Assembly: GCA_027943335.1 (NCBI GenBank)
Contig: BSBK01005649.1
Location: 1,940,001 to 2,004,000 of the forward strand
DNA length: 64,000 nt
Direction: 5' to 3'
Origin: Chamaecyparis obtusa
Lineage: Eukaryota > Streptophyta > Pinopsida > Cupressales > Cupressaceae
Below are positions 1 through 11,950 of the stretch, piece after piece. A program made the translations under genes and the position numbers. The first letter of the stretch is position 1; the number at the start of each line of letters is the position of its first letter. A model generated the notes under the pieces. It was not told the origin of the DNA, made no database searches, and saw only the letters and a program-made list of their open reading frames with translations.

Positions 1-1168
1 GCCGAGTAAAATCAGTGTTGACCGAACACTAGTTAATTGCCGAGGAAGAAAGTGTTAGCCGAGGAAATAGTTTATGTGGTGACTGAGCTTTCCAGAGAAG
101 ACCGAGAAGTTGGACACAATATTGACCGAGCGTCAATATTTTGCATTTGATGAAGAATTTAGATTTCCAGCCGACATTGTTGAATTCTTGGATTACGTAA
201 AATGTGTTGACTTTATTTATTGATTGTATGAAAGCATTTAATGCACTGCAAAACATTTTATTGTAAATCTTTAAGAGATTCAAGATATTTCAAAAGGACA
301 GCTGAAGAACATAATGTAGGATGGATTCAATGAATCTAACCTAACCCTAAGATCTACGAAGGAGATTAAGCAACAAAAGATGTATTGACCTAATAGAGGT
401 AGTATTAAGGAAACCTAAGCGAGAGGTTGAAAGAGAGAGAAGTGGATGATGGAAGTGTTGTTGATGTTATTGACTGTCTAAGAAAAAAAGGCTGAAGGAG
501 AAGTGTTGTGTTCTCTTGAAGGGTTCCAAGAAGATCAGTGATGGAGATGGAAAAGATTCACAATCAGTAAGCCAACATATGTGTATGGAATTGGATTTGA
601 TATTTGCAAAGTGAGTTGTATGTTTCTCAGATCAATATTACTGCTACTTTCTAACCATTGTAATAGTCAAAATCCTTTTAACAGAGGTTGACCTAACAGT
701 CATAGGTATAAATCCTTTGAACAAGGTTGCATTCTAATGGAGTGTATGTAAGTCCTATAACAAGGCGCACTTTTAATAGAGTGGTTTAAATCCTTTAACC
801 GGGTCACACTTGACAGTGTGTTTGTAACCTTTGACAGGGTTGGATTTTCACCAAGCTCACTTCATAAGAGTGAACATAATAGTAACATGTTACAAAGTGG
901 TTTTTCCCAAATTGGGTTTCCACTATAAATCCTGGTGTTGATACTTGTGTGAATGTTTTGGTTTGAACATTTCTATGTTTTACAAGTTAGATGCTATTGG
1001 ATAAGTGGACTGCACTGTTATATGTTTATGTTATGCAATCAGTAATGACCGAGTAGGTGTTGGTTATTAGATCTGATTTTTTGAAGAGTTTAAAGATTGT
1101 TTTTATACATCTGGACCTGAGAACAATTGATTCACCCCCCCTCTCTATTGTTCTAAATCATATTAACA
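1..1168 (+). repeat. 5' LTR of Copia-1 (partial)
   Basis: It matches 6237-7405 almost base for base and ends ...TTAACA two bases before the primer site. The first 175 bp hold seven CCGA cores (ACCGAG, GCCGAG, ACCGAA, GCCGAC), a dense array. Near the 3' end a C-run sits in the loop of a perfect stem: AGAACAAT at 1120-1127 pairs with ATTGTTCT at 1147-1154. Confidence 0.93.
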
Positions 1169-1170
1169 AT

Positions 1171-1182
1171 TGGTATCAGAGC
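1171..1182 (+). promoter_or_regulatory. Primer binding site of Copia-1
   Basis: TGGTATCAGAGC, complementary to the 3' end of plant initiator-Met tRNA, lies two bases after the LTR end. It is where minus-strand DNA synthesis would start. Confidence 0.93.
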
Positions 1183-1225
1183 TATTGGTGCTTATAGAGA
1201 ATAAGTTTGAAGGTACTTGAAGAAA

Positions 1226-4200
1226 ATGATCAAGATGTATAAGAAAGAGGTACCGAAGCTAAATAAGGAAAACTTTCCTGCATGGCAAAGCTTGATGAAG
1301 CTGCATCTGGCCAGTATTGGTGATTCTGCTAAGTATTACAATGAGCATGACTATGTCACACCTGCTGCACCTCTGACTACCAAGGAAATGAAAGCTAAAC
1401 AAGAGCACAACCAAGCAATGTTGGAGATTGTGTCTACCCTAAGTTATCCAGAATTTGAAGACATCAAAGACTGCAATACTGCAAAGCAAATGTGGGACAC
1501 CCTTGCAAGCATTTATGGCGATGATGTGAATGTGTTGAGAGCCAAAGTTGAGAGCCTAAGAGGTAAATTTGATGAAATGAGAATGCAAGAAGGTGAGAAT
1601 ATTGCACAATATTGTGGTAGAATAAAAGAAGTTGTAAATGCTATTACAAGAGCAAATGGAACTATTGAGGATGAAACTGTAATAGGAAAAGTATTGAGAA
1701 CTCTGTGTCCTATCTATGCAATCAAAATTTCTACAATTCAGGAATCTAGATGTAACTCTCCTAATGCCCTTACTTTAGAAAATTTGGTTGGTAATCTTAC
1801 TGCTTTTGAACTTTCTAACTATGATAACTTCACTGTTGGTAGTATTGAATATGCTTTTAAGTCACAAATGGTTCTGAATAAGTCAAAGAAGGAAAAAGAA
1901 AGATGCATCAGTGAAAGTGAAAGTGAAAGTGATAGTGACAGTGGCACATCTGATGAAGAACTTGAGGATCTAGAAGCTCTTATGGCTAGAAGACTGAAAA
2001 GGGGAAAAGGAAGGTACAAAGGTAAACTCCCTATTATATGTTTTTCATGTAATAAAGTTGGTCATATAGCTGCTAGTTGTCATGATAGGCATAATAAGGA
2101 TGAAGAAAGAGACAACAAGCATAAAGACAAAAGAGAAGATAGAGGTTATCGAAGACACAAGGACTACAAAGGGAAAGGTAAGAAATCCTGCTACATTGCT
2201 GAAGAAGAGACTAACACTGATAGTGATGATCTTGAAATTGAAGTTGTCTATGTTGCAATGAAAGATGAATCTGATGAGGATGAGAAAATTGCATTGATAT
2301 CTTATGTGAACAAAAATGATAAATGGATCATTGACAGTGGTTGTTCACATCATATGACTGGAGATAAGAGTAAGTTTGATACCTTAAACCATTATAAAGG
2401 TAGGAGTGTGAAATTTGGAAATGATGCACTATGTCATGTTAGAGGAAAAGGATTAATTAAGCTGACTGATAAGATCTCTTGTGAAAATGATTATTGGGTT
2501 GAGGGTCTTAATTATAATCTGCTGAGTGTTGCATAGCTTAATAGCATTGGCTACCAAGTGGAATTTCATCATAGGAAGGCCAAAATATTTGATGCCACAG
2601 GTGAATTGATTGGAAGTGGAGAACAGACAAGAGGTAATTTGTTCTATCTAGACCTATCTGAAACATGTATGATTGCACAACTTGATGATATTTGGTTATG
2701 GTATAAGCAACTATGTCATGTTAACTTTGATAATCTGGTAGAAATTAGCAAGAAAAAGAAAGTGAGAGGTCTACCTAGATTGAAGAAACCTGAGAATGTA
2801 ATGTGCAAAGAATTTCAGTTGGGTAAGATGACTAAGTCTAGTTTAAAGAGAAAAACCTTTACTTCTGAGAATATCTTAGATTTGGTTCATAATGACCTTT
2901 GTGGACCGATGGGTGTACAAAGATATTGTGGTGCTAGATATTTTATCCTGTTTGTTGATGATTATACCAAAATGGTGCATGTAATGTTCTTAAAGGAAAA
3001 ATCTGATGCTTTCCAATTTTTAAGTCATATGTGGCTAAGGTTGAAAAAGAGACAAGTAAAAACCTGAAGTGTCTGAGATCTGACCGAGGTGGAGAATTTA
3101 CATTAAATGAGTTTAATCTATTTTGTAATGATAGAGGGATCAAAAGACATATGTCTGCACCTAGAACTCCTCCACAGAACGGTATAGCAGAGAGAAGGAA
3201 TAGATCTATCTTGGATTGTGCACAAACATTAATGATTGAAAAGAATGTTGCACAGAAGTATTGGAAAGATGTTGTAAGTACATCTGTTTGTACTCTTAAC
3301 CGAGTACAGATCAAAAAAGGTACAAATCTATCACCTTATGAATTATGGCATGAGTATGCACTGAATGTAAAGTACTTTAGAATTTTTGGAATTAAGTGCT
3401 ACATATTGAAGGATAGTAGGAATGGAAAATTTGATGCTAAAAGTGATGAGGGTATATTCCTAGGCTATTCCACAAAAAGTAAAGCTTATAAGTGTTTGAA
3501 TTCTAACACTAACAAAATTGTGGAAAGTGTGAATGTCAAAGTTGATGAGTATGTAGAGAAAAATGAAGCTGACAGTAATAGAGTACCAGAAGATTACAGA
3601 TCTTTTGTGTATATAGAAGAAGAAGAGGCAAGTGACAGACCTGCACCTGATGCTGAGTCTCGGGTAAGCAATGTTGAGCATCAGGATAACAATGCCAAGA
3701 GAGAAGAAGAACGTGCCGAGCGACAGGAAGAAGCTATCGAGTATCAGGAAGAGGTTATCGAGCATTCAGAAGCTAAATATGACAATCTTGTTGGTGAACC
3801 TAGTGAGCCAAATGAAAGAAGAGCAGAACCTGTTCTAGCATAATATGTAAGGAGATATCACAAGCCTGAACAGATTATTGGAGATAAAGATACTGTAATT
3901 CAGACAAGAAGCAAGGCAAGAGATCCAACATGTTTACTATGTGAATATGAGCCTAAGACAACAAAGGAGGCATTAGAAAATGAAGACTGGATAGAAGCAA
4001 TGAATGAAGAGATTGACCAGATAGAGAAGAATGATACTTGGACTCTGGTGCCGAGACTAGAAGATAAGAATGTCATTGGGACAAAGTGGGTATTTCGTAA
4101 TAAGCTAAATGGACATGGTCAAATCACAAGAAACAAGGCTAGGCTGGTATGCAAAGGCTACGCACAAGAAGAAGGAATAGATTGTGGGGAAACATTTTCC

Positions 4201-5487
4201 CCTATAGAAAGATTAGAAGGAGTCAGAACTCTACTTTCATATGTTGCCTATAAAAGTTTCAAGGTATACCAAATGGATGTCAAGTCTGCATTTTTAAATG
4301 GTATATTAGAAGAAGAAGTATATATTGAATAGCCAGAAGGATTTGTTGATCCAAACAGAAGACACATGGTTTGCAAACTGAATAAAGCACTGTATGGACT
4401 AAAGAAAACTCCCAGAGCATGGTATGAGAGATTGCACAATTACCTAATACAAATTGGATTCTCAAGGACAAATGACACAAGCAATCTGTACATGAAAGAT
4501 GAAGAAGGTAAAGGAATCATGTTAGCCAAGATCTTTGTAGATGATATTATATTTGGTGGATGAGCTGCCTTGTGTAAGAAATTCTCAAATGAAATGCAAA
4601 TTGAATTTGAGATGAGTATGTTTGGGGAGATCAAATTTTTTGTTGGTTTGCAAGTATATCAGATGGAGAAAGGAATTTTCATCACCCAGTCTAAATATGT
4701 TCATGAGATACTGAAAACCTTTGGTATGGAAGACTCAAGGCCAGTAAGTACTCCCATGGCTACTGGATAGAAGTTGTTTAAGAATGATGATGTTGTAGAA
4801 GTTAACCAGACTTTGTATAGATCTATGATCGGAAAGCTACAATATGTTGTACATATCAGACCAGATATTGCATTAGCTATTGGGATTGTGGCAAGATTTT
4901 CTGCCAATCCTAAGGAAATTCACATGATGGCGGTTAAAAGAATCATGAGATATTTGAAGGGAACTGCTGACTATGGATTGTACTACAAGAAGCATGACAA
5001 ATTTGAACTAAGAGTGTATACAGATGTTGATTGGGCAGGAAATGTAGATGACAGAAAGAGTACTAGTGGTGGAGCTTTCTTTCTTGGACAGAGATTAGTT
5101 TCCTGGACAAGCAAGAAACAAAATTGCATTTCCCAATCTATTGTTGAAGCTGAGTATGTGGCTGCAGCTGTAAATTGTTCAAATTTGATATGGATAAAGC
5201 AATTGTTGGTAGGCATGAAAGAAGAAATCACTGAACCAATTGTCATCTTCTGTGACAACATAAGTGCTATCAACATCTCTAAAAATCTAGTGATGCACAC
5301 ATAGACCAAACACATTTCCATCAAGTATCATTACTTGAGAGAACTGGTACAAGATAAAGAGGTCCGCATGGAATATGTGAATACCAAGGAACAATTATTA
5401 GATATATTCACTAAAGCTTTACCTAAAGAAGCTCATGAATACCTAAGGAGTTAATTAGGGGTCCTTCCCCTATCTGAGGCTGCCTAG
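1226..5487 (+). pseudogene. Copia-1 gag-pol polyprotein, inactivated
   Basis: This encodes the capsid, protease, integrase, reverse transcriptase and RNase H of a Copia element. I take ATG 1226 as start; the in-frame TTG at 1217 is unlikely. Visible motifs: a UBN2-type gag domain; an intact CCHC zinc knuckle near residue 272 (C-FSC-...-H-...-C); the protease DSG near residue 370; a GAG-pre-integrase region; integrase with its first Asp (HNDLCGP), SDRGGEF and the NGIAERRNR glutamate; RT with FVDD at about 4534-4545; and an RNase H DVDWAG motif. Disabling changes: TAG 2534, a one-base frameshift near 3015-3030, TAA 3841, TAG 4330, TGA 4561, TAG 4768, TAG 5302 and TAA 5452. The natural stop is TAG 5485-5487. 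It is not translatable as a polyprotein. Confidence 0.93.
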
Positions 5488-5689
5488 TCACTAGGAGCAT
5501 TGTATCAAGTGTGTTGCAAAGAATATCTAACAAATTGATGCAGAGAAAGGTCACACTTTAGGAGAAGCCTAGAGTTGTGAAGAGCACAACAAAGTCAAAA
5601 TCAATCATAAGCAAGATGATAGAGGGAGACATATTCTACTGAACTGAATGGATGATATCTACATCTATAGGATGTATGTTTTTGTTGTT

Positions 5690-5717
5690 GCTTTGGCATT
5701 TTTGTCAAAGAGGGAGA
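5690..5717 (+). promoter_or_regulatory. Upstream second polypurine tract of Copia-1
   Basis: CAAAGAGGGAGAT occurs here about 200 bp before the LTR, preceded by a TTGGCATTTTTGTC stretch. It repeats the purine tract that abuts the 3' LTR. Multiple polypurine tracts are known for Sireviruses; use of this copy as a primer is inference. Confidence 0.6.
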
Positions 5718-5906
5718 TGATGACAGATGAATACACAGAATAAGAAGATCAAGACAGAGGGAGAAATTCAGTGGACGGTCAAGCATGGCTAATTGATTCT
5801 GTATCAGAATGAAGCTAAGGATATTATAAATTTCTCTGATGGACAGATAAGTTTTTGGATTGGTTGGTAATTCATGTGATATTCATATGGTGTTGCCATC
5901 AATGCC

Positions 5907-5918
5907 AAAGAGGGAGAT
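5907..5918 (+). promoter_or_regulatory. Polypurine tract of Copia-1
   Basis: AAAGAGGGAGAT immediately precedes the TGTTGG start of the 3' LTR, the standard position of the plus-strand primer. Confidence 0.88.
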
Positions 5919-7405
5919 TGTTGGAAACTGCAATTGAAGCAATTGTTGTATTGTCATTGATGTCAAACCTTAACTAGTAAGACTATTGCTATTTAAGAAA
6001 GTACTATATCTATTTGAGTGTTTCTAAGGGGATAGGCAAGGTTGGTAACAACAACACCTAAGGAAAGGTTGAGTTATCTTGATACTTAAATGAGTACTTG
6101 ATTATGTGGCATAATGATAAGACAATGTATTGTTTATCTAAGTAAGAATGAAGACTAAACTGGTAGGCTTAACCGAGAAAAAATGAAGAAATCTAGTTTA
6201 AGCTAAGTGTTGTTTGTGTCGACCAAGCTAGTATGTGCCGAGTAAAATCAGTGTTCACCGAACACCAGTTAATTGTCAAGGAAGACAGTGTTAGCCGAGG
6301 AAATAGTTTATGTGGTGACCGAGCTTTCAAGAGAAGACCGAGAAGTTGGACACAGTATTGATTGAGCATCAGTATTTTGCATTTGATGAAGAATTTAGAT
6401 TTCCAGCCGACATCATTGAATTCTTGGATTATGTAAAACGTGTTGACTTTATTTATTGATTGTATGAAAGCATTTAATGCACTGCAAAACATTTTATTAT
6501 AAATCTTTAAGAGATTTGAGATATTTCAAAAGGATAGCCAAAGAACATAATGTAGGATGGATTCAATGAATCTGACCTAACCCTAAGATCTACAAAGGAG
6601 ATTAAGCGACAAAAGATGTATTGACCTAATAGAGGTAGTAGTAAGGAAATCTAAGCGAGAGGTTGAAAGAGAGAGAAGTGGATGCTGGAAGTGTTGTTGA
6701 TGTTATTGACTGTCTAAGTAGAAAAGGCTGAAGGAGAAGTGTTGTGATCACTTGAAGGGTTCCGAGAAGATCAGTGATGGAGATGGAAAAGATTCACAGT
6801 TAGTAAGCCAACATATGTGTATGGAATTGGATCTGATATTTTCAAAGTGAGTTGTATGTTTCTCAGATCAATATTACTGCTACTTTCTAACCATTGTAAT
6901 AGTCAAAATCCTTTTAACAGAGGTTGACCTAACGGTCATAGGTATAAATCCTTTGAAAAAGGTTGCATTCTAATGGAGTGTATGTAAGTCCTATAACAAG
7001 GTGCACTTTTAATAGAGTGGTTTAAATCCTTTAACCGGGTCACACTTGACAGTGTGTTTGTAACCTTTCACAGGGTTGGCTTTTCACCAAGCTCACTTCA
7101 GAAGAGTGAACATAATAGTAACATGTTACAAAGTGGTTTTTCCCAAATTGGGTTTCCACTATAAATCCTAGTGTTGATACTTGTGTGAATGTTTTGGTTT
7201 GAACATTTCTATGTTTTACAAGTTAGATGCTATTGGATAAGTGGACTGCACTATTATATGTTTATGTTATGCAATCAGTAATGACCGAGTAGGTGTTGGT
7301 TATTAGATCTAATTTGTTGAAGAGTTTAAATTTTTTTTTTATACATCTGGACCTGAGAACAACAGATTCACCCCCCCCTCTCTATTTTTATAAATAATAT
7401 TAATA
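5919..7405 (+). repeat. 3' LTR of Copia-1
   Basis: This is a complete LTR of about 1,487 bp beginning TGTTGG. It ends ...TTAATA, where the 5' copy has ...TTAACA, so the terminal CA has decayed. It carries the same CCGA array (about 6170-6410). The C-run hairpin stem is broken here: AGAACAA now faces TTTTTAT. The next bases, GTTAG, would be the target duplication, but the partner is outside the window. Confidence 0.93.
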
Positions 7406-9126
7406 GTTAGGGGTAATTTTCAACCTATTAAGAGTCTTAAATCACATTTATTACTTCCCTAAAGTCTCCCTTTTGAAGTTGTGCAAATTTGAGAATTGTG
7501 TGGTTTTGGTTAACCTCTCTTTTCTTCCCAAAATTGTATTTAACTCCATTAATGGAGAAGGAAGGAAAGTGGGAAGAAATGGATGGATAGTTCTTCCTCA
7601 CATTTGATTGGTTCCTATATTTTTGGAGGTTTTCCTATATAGGGAATATTTTAGGAAGAGCTTGAGTGTTCACCCACTTTCTAACTTTAGAGACATTTTC
7701 AGAGTTTGAAGGAGGTTAGGAGGGAATCGATTGGAAGGATAGCTCATTTTAGGAATTTAGATTCAACCTTAAGCTTGGAGAAAGGTTGGTTCCTCTTTTA
7801 GTTTAATTGCTTTTCTTGGCATGTATGGAAGCTTGGAGCTCCATTAATGGAGTCCTTGCTATTTTTATGGTTTTTGCTTGAAATTTTTGGTATGTTTATT
7901 TGTTGTTTTTCATTTGTAATTTCATTTGTGAATGGGGTTCTTCAAGGCACACTCACCCTTGGGAGGGTAGAGTAACCTTGAAGGGGGTGGTAGGAAGTGA
8001 CTCCAGGATTGTGCAGAGTCTCCCATGTGTGGAGGGATATACATGGGGTTCTTGATACCCATGATGCCAAGTATGGCCTAAGGGCACTTGGGGGCATAAG
8101 GAGAATTTTATACTGCATCTTGTGTAGATGGTTTTTCCAAGTCCATGTGTGGCTTGCAAATTTTTATTTGATACTTAGGCTTCTCCTAGTGTGTTTTTCC
8201 ACCACTGCCCCTGTTTTCAGGAAGGCCTCTTGGAGACCTTCCTCCTATTTTGACCATGTTTGGGAGTTTTGTGTGTTCGAATGTTTGAATGTTTTTTTAT
8301 GTGTTTTGTGAATACCTATTTGTATCCCATTCCCTTCTAGATCCCCTAGCTCGGGGGTCACCTTGAAAAGACCTAGGTTGGGAGGTGAGCCTCTGTGGTG
8401 AACCTTGTTTTAATAGAATCACATCTAGATGCTAGGAGTTAGCATAATTGTTTAAGTACGGGAATTGAAATTAGGGATTTCTTTGTAACCATATGTTAGA
8501 ATTTGTAACCTTGTGATTCCATTATATTTATGTTCTAAATGGGAATTAAGGAAAATGCAATATATCATTATGTAATGGAACGAAGTTATACAAAGATTTT
8601 ACTTATGTATAAATAAATTTTAATACAATTTAAATTTCTTAGTTTCTATTAAATTTAAATGTATGACCTATTTGGAATTTAGTAATTTATGAGTAATTTG
8701 ATGATTTAATGTTATTGCTTAAATACCATAAATGTTAAGGCACTACGTTTGTAAAGAAAAGGAGTTTGTGATTTATTATAGTTATTTAAATTTCTGATTA
8801 GGATTAAATATATTGTTGATACCAAAATAAAAGAAATTTAGTTCACATTTTAATTATACTTGTTGGAAATTTAAATTTGGTAAGTGATCATGTATAAATT
8901 AAGAATTTGAGCATTTTATTTTATTTTTACTTAGAAAAAAAATCCAAATTTCTAGCAAAAAATAAAATGCCTAAATCAAATTTGTATTTTCTATAATGTT
9001 TTAAGCTATTAATTTGGAATGCATTCATGTTATTAAATTTTTTTTAAAAAATTGTTTGATACCCCCTATTTTGAAGAACAATAAATATATATTTCACTAG
9101 TCATTTAAAAAAAAAATTACCTTTTA

Positions 9127-9130
<4 letters not shown>
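7406..9130. other. Non-coding AT-rich stretch, no gene seen
   Basis: No ORF here resembles a protein. The 104-codon frame at 7997-8311 has no recognisable domain. CTCCATTAATGGAG, a perfect 14-bp palindrome, occurs at 7544-7557 and again at 7839-7852. A CCTATATAGG sequence near 7632 looks like a TATA region. The stretch could be an old solo LTR or a 5' leader, but I cannot show its ends. From about 8440 it becomes strongly AT-rich. Confidence 0.5.

Positions 9131-9209
<79 letters not shown>
9131..9209. repeat. (TA)n microsatellite
   Basis: About 39 uninterrupted TA dinucleotides. It can form a cruciform and is likely length-variable. Confidence 0.98.
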
Positions 9210-9213
<4 letters not shown>

Positions 9214-9289
9214 TTAACCCAACTGTTCAAAAATTATCTGCGACCCTTTTTTTTTAAGCGTAGAGCGCTTTATAAACAAAATTTAAAAC

Positions 9290-9520
9290 TTGTGTTTGGG
9301 GTGAGGGTTTGGGGTGTGGTTGAAGCCACCCCGCACCCCCCCCCCCTTCTCCCTTACTGTGGTGGCGGGCAGCGCAGGCCGGGCAACGTCAGCTCCATGT
9401 GCCACCACTACAAAAGCAGTGGTGGTCAGGTAGCGGTGTCTGCGCCGAGCCCCCTCCCCCACCACCTTTGCTTGTGGGTGTCTCCACTACGCGTGGCCGC
9501 TGTGTAGCTCCCTCCTGCAA
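9290..9520. other. GC-rich island in AT-rich DNA
   Basis: A sharp block rich in C, G and CpG, including a 12-C run near 9335 and CCACCACT...AGTGGTGG arms around 9400-9426. The flanks are strongly AT-rich. Short frames on both strands exist but none resembles a known protein. It may be a fragment of a GC-rich exon or element. Confidence 0.5.
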
Positions 9521-9885
9521 ACACAAAATGAAAAACAACTTAGGGTTTTTTTTAATATAAAGTTAGTAACTATCATAAAGTAAATAATATTAAATCAAGG
9601 GTTATTTTTAAATAGTTTTGTTTAATGTATTTAAAGCATTAGGATTATCATTATAGAGAAATGCTATTTTTATATTAAGTTTTATTAGGAGATTTTAAAT
9701 TAGAAAATTAGAATAATTTTAATTAGATTTAATATTAATTTTAATTAAGTTGAAATTAGATTAAGGTAAATCTAAATTATTTTCTTTTAGTCCAATATTA
9801 ATAGACAGAGGTCATAATGACTCTTCATCATCAAGCTTAGAGACAATTAGGTCCCTATGGACTTGTTGATCATTTTTGTGCACCA
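9521..9885. other. AT-rich non-coding stretch
   Basis: Low-complexity A/T sequence with no coding frame and no recognisable repeat ends. Confidence 0.5.
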
Positions 9886-10165
9886 TTAACTTTTGGTCAA
9901 CCCTTAGTAAAACCTAGGTCAATCACCTCGGTTTGTGTGCATTGATATTCCTTATTTAGTAAGAACCCTTTTTAATCTAGTTGCGCATTTATTGGTGCAT
10001 GGTTGACCTTTTGGTCAACTATGGTTGACTTTAGTCAACTATCTTGATTTGTATGTCGGTCAAAGCATACAGCTTAGGGATCTTTGTAGGATAGTCTAAG
10101 AGCTAATTAGCGTAGTTTGACTTTTGGTCAAACTTGGTCAACCTTCTCTAGTTTGACCCTTGTGG
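9886..10165. promoter_or_regulatory. Cluster of TTGAC (W-box core) motifs
   Basis: About twelve copies of TTGAC or its complement GTCAA fall in about 280 bp, in both orientations, several as TTGACC or TTGACT, the core bound by plant WRKY factors. No gene start is visible nearby, so any regulatory role is inference. They may simply be a degenerate simple repeat. Confidence 0.35.
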
Positions 10166-10394
10166 TGTTTTTGGACACTTAGACCTATTCAGTTAACCGT
10201 TTCCCTCTACATCATTTTGTGTGAACATAGAAACTTGTGCTAGTTTGTATTAAACTCTAGCTAACATAGTTACGTGTGTGTGTGTTTATAGTCAAACAAT
10301 AGGGTTTAGAAAAAAAATTGTAGTTATGTTTTGCTCTACTTTTTGGGCATCACATCCATGTAAATATGTATGACCAGACCGTTACAGGTAGACA

Positions 10395-11950
10395 CATAAC
10401 CCAATCTCTCATATGAATCTACACTATTTTGGTGAGAATGTTTTCAAGCTCCCTATTTGTAACCTTAACCTTTTCATTTGATTATGGATGGTGAGGTGTA
10501 GATTTATTATGCCTAATCTAATATTTTTCAACCAATTGTACTATTAGATCAGAAGTGAACTATAGTCCTTGGTCTCTGACTATCTCTTGTGGTACACCAT
10601 ATCTAATAAATATCTCTTCATATAAAAATTCTACAACCTTATAGTCCATGGGATTTATTAAAGCATTAACTTCAACCCATTTAGTGAGATGATCAATATA
10701 TACCAAAATATAAGATTTCCCATTTGATTTTGGCTCAATGAGTCCAATAAAATCAAGAACCCATTTGTTAAATGGTTTTACCACCAAATGCAATTAAAGA
10801 GTCATTTCATCACTCCTTGTAGGTCTTCCCACAATTATCCATATGCTACATCTTCTTGTATATTATATAGAATCCTTGTGTAGGGTCAACCAATAGTACC
10901 ATGTATTGAGAATATTCAAGGTTGTTCTTTTAGCTACAAAATGACCACCACAAGGTTCATCGTGACATGCTCTAAGGATGTAAAATGTATTATCTTCTCA
11001 TGACATGATCAGGTCCACAATAGAATAAATAACTTGGAATCCAAGAATAATAAGAAGAGTAGTAGAAACAAGCTACTTCTTCTCTTGTGGAAAAATGTAA
11101 GGTGGTGTGTGCCCTATGACCAGGTAATTAGAAACGTTACCATACTAGATATCATAAATAGTGAGAGCAAATTATTGTTCATTAGGGAATGAGTCATCTA
11201 TCACTAGATCATGTGATGAAGTTATCAATTTAGAAATAAATTTTATAGTCACTTTATCATTTAATTGCTTGTTCACAATTATATCTCAAACTCTTGTAAT
11301 AACAAGAGCCATGTAACTAGGCATCCATTGACTATTGGTTTTCCCATAAGATATCATATGGCTATATGGTTAATGTGAACAAAGATAAGGTAACCTAAAA
11401 TATAGTGCTTGAATTTATTAATTGCAAAATGAAAAAAAAAACATTTCTTTCTTTGTAATGGTGTAGTTTACCTTGACTCCTTGCACATTCTTGCTAATGT
11501 AGCAGTTAACATATTCTAAATTGCCTTCTTTCTGACCCAAATTTGCTCTTATTGAAAAATTTGATGCATCGGTGTGTATATGAATGGAATCTTCCAGTTA
11601 GGTCCTCTAAGCACTGACACTTGAATAAGAGCCTTTTTGAGGGATTCAAATGATTGTTGGTAATCAAAAAACCATTCAAACTCTGCATCCTTTGTTATCA
11701 ATGTATACAAAGGAGATGTTATCTTACTAAAATATTTAATGAATCACTTATAGTAACCTACATGGCCAAGAAACTTTCTCACATCTCTTTTCTTATGTGG
11801 TATTGGTAATTCTTTTATAGTTTCCATCTTGGCATGGTCAACCTTTATCCCCTTAGCTGAGATAAAATGCCCAATATCAACACCTTCTTCCATCATCATG
11901 AAGCAGTTCTTGTGACTAAGGGAAAGGTTATTGTCTTGACATCTCTATAA
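10395..11950 (-). pseudogene. Decayed Ty3/Gypsy pol (RT end, RNase H, integrase)
   Basis: Read on the minus strand, 11950 downward gives the end of a Gypsy reverse transcriptase (residues like FISAKGIKVDHAKMETI, then RKFLGHVGYY), then an RNase H region (HTDASNF) near 11570, and the IRYLMGKPIV segment near 11350. An integrase piece follows at 10793-10560 (WVLDFIG...YILVYIDHLTKWVE...GVPQEIVRDQG), and a last recognisable part to about 10395 (TPHHP...VTNRELEN). Frames change repeatedly and stops are frequent, so this is an old relic. No LTRs could be assigned. It is distinct from the chromovirus at 14452. Confidence 0.75.

Larger units (their letters stand above)
1..7405 (+). mobile_element. Copia-1: Ty1/Copia LTR retrotransposon, 5' end off the window
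   Basis: The order is 5' LTR (1-1168, truncated by the window edge), primer site (1171-1182), gag-pol (1226-5487), two polypurine tracts and 3' LTR (5919-7405). Domain order gag, protease, integrase, reverse transcriptase, RNase H is diagnostic of Ty1/Copia. Position 1 aligns with 6237 of the 3' LTR, so about 318 bp of the 5' LTR are missing. The two LTRs are very similar by eye, so insertion is fairly recent, but the coding region has several stops and a frameshift. The initiator-Met primer site, duplicated polypurine tract and pol wording suggest the SIRE/Sirevirus side of Copia; that lineage call is inference. The upstream target duplication is outside the window. Confidence 0.95.

Noticed and set aside
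1819..2019. Ser-rich minus-strand ORF within Copia-1
   Set aside because: It is the antisense of an Asp/Ser/Glu-rich gag stretch.
7997..8311. 104-codon plus-strand ORF as a gene
   Set aside because: No recognisable domain; Phe/Leu/Cys-rich composition is typical of chance frames, and an overlapping minus frame is equally open.
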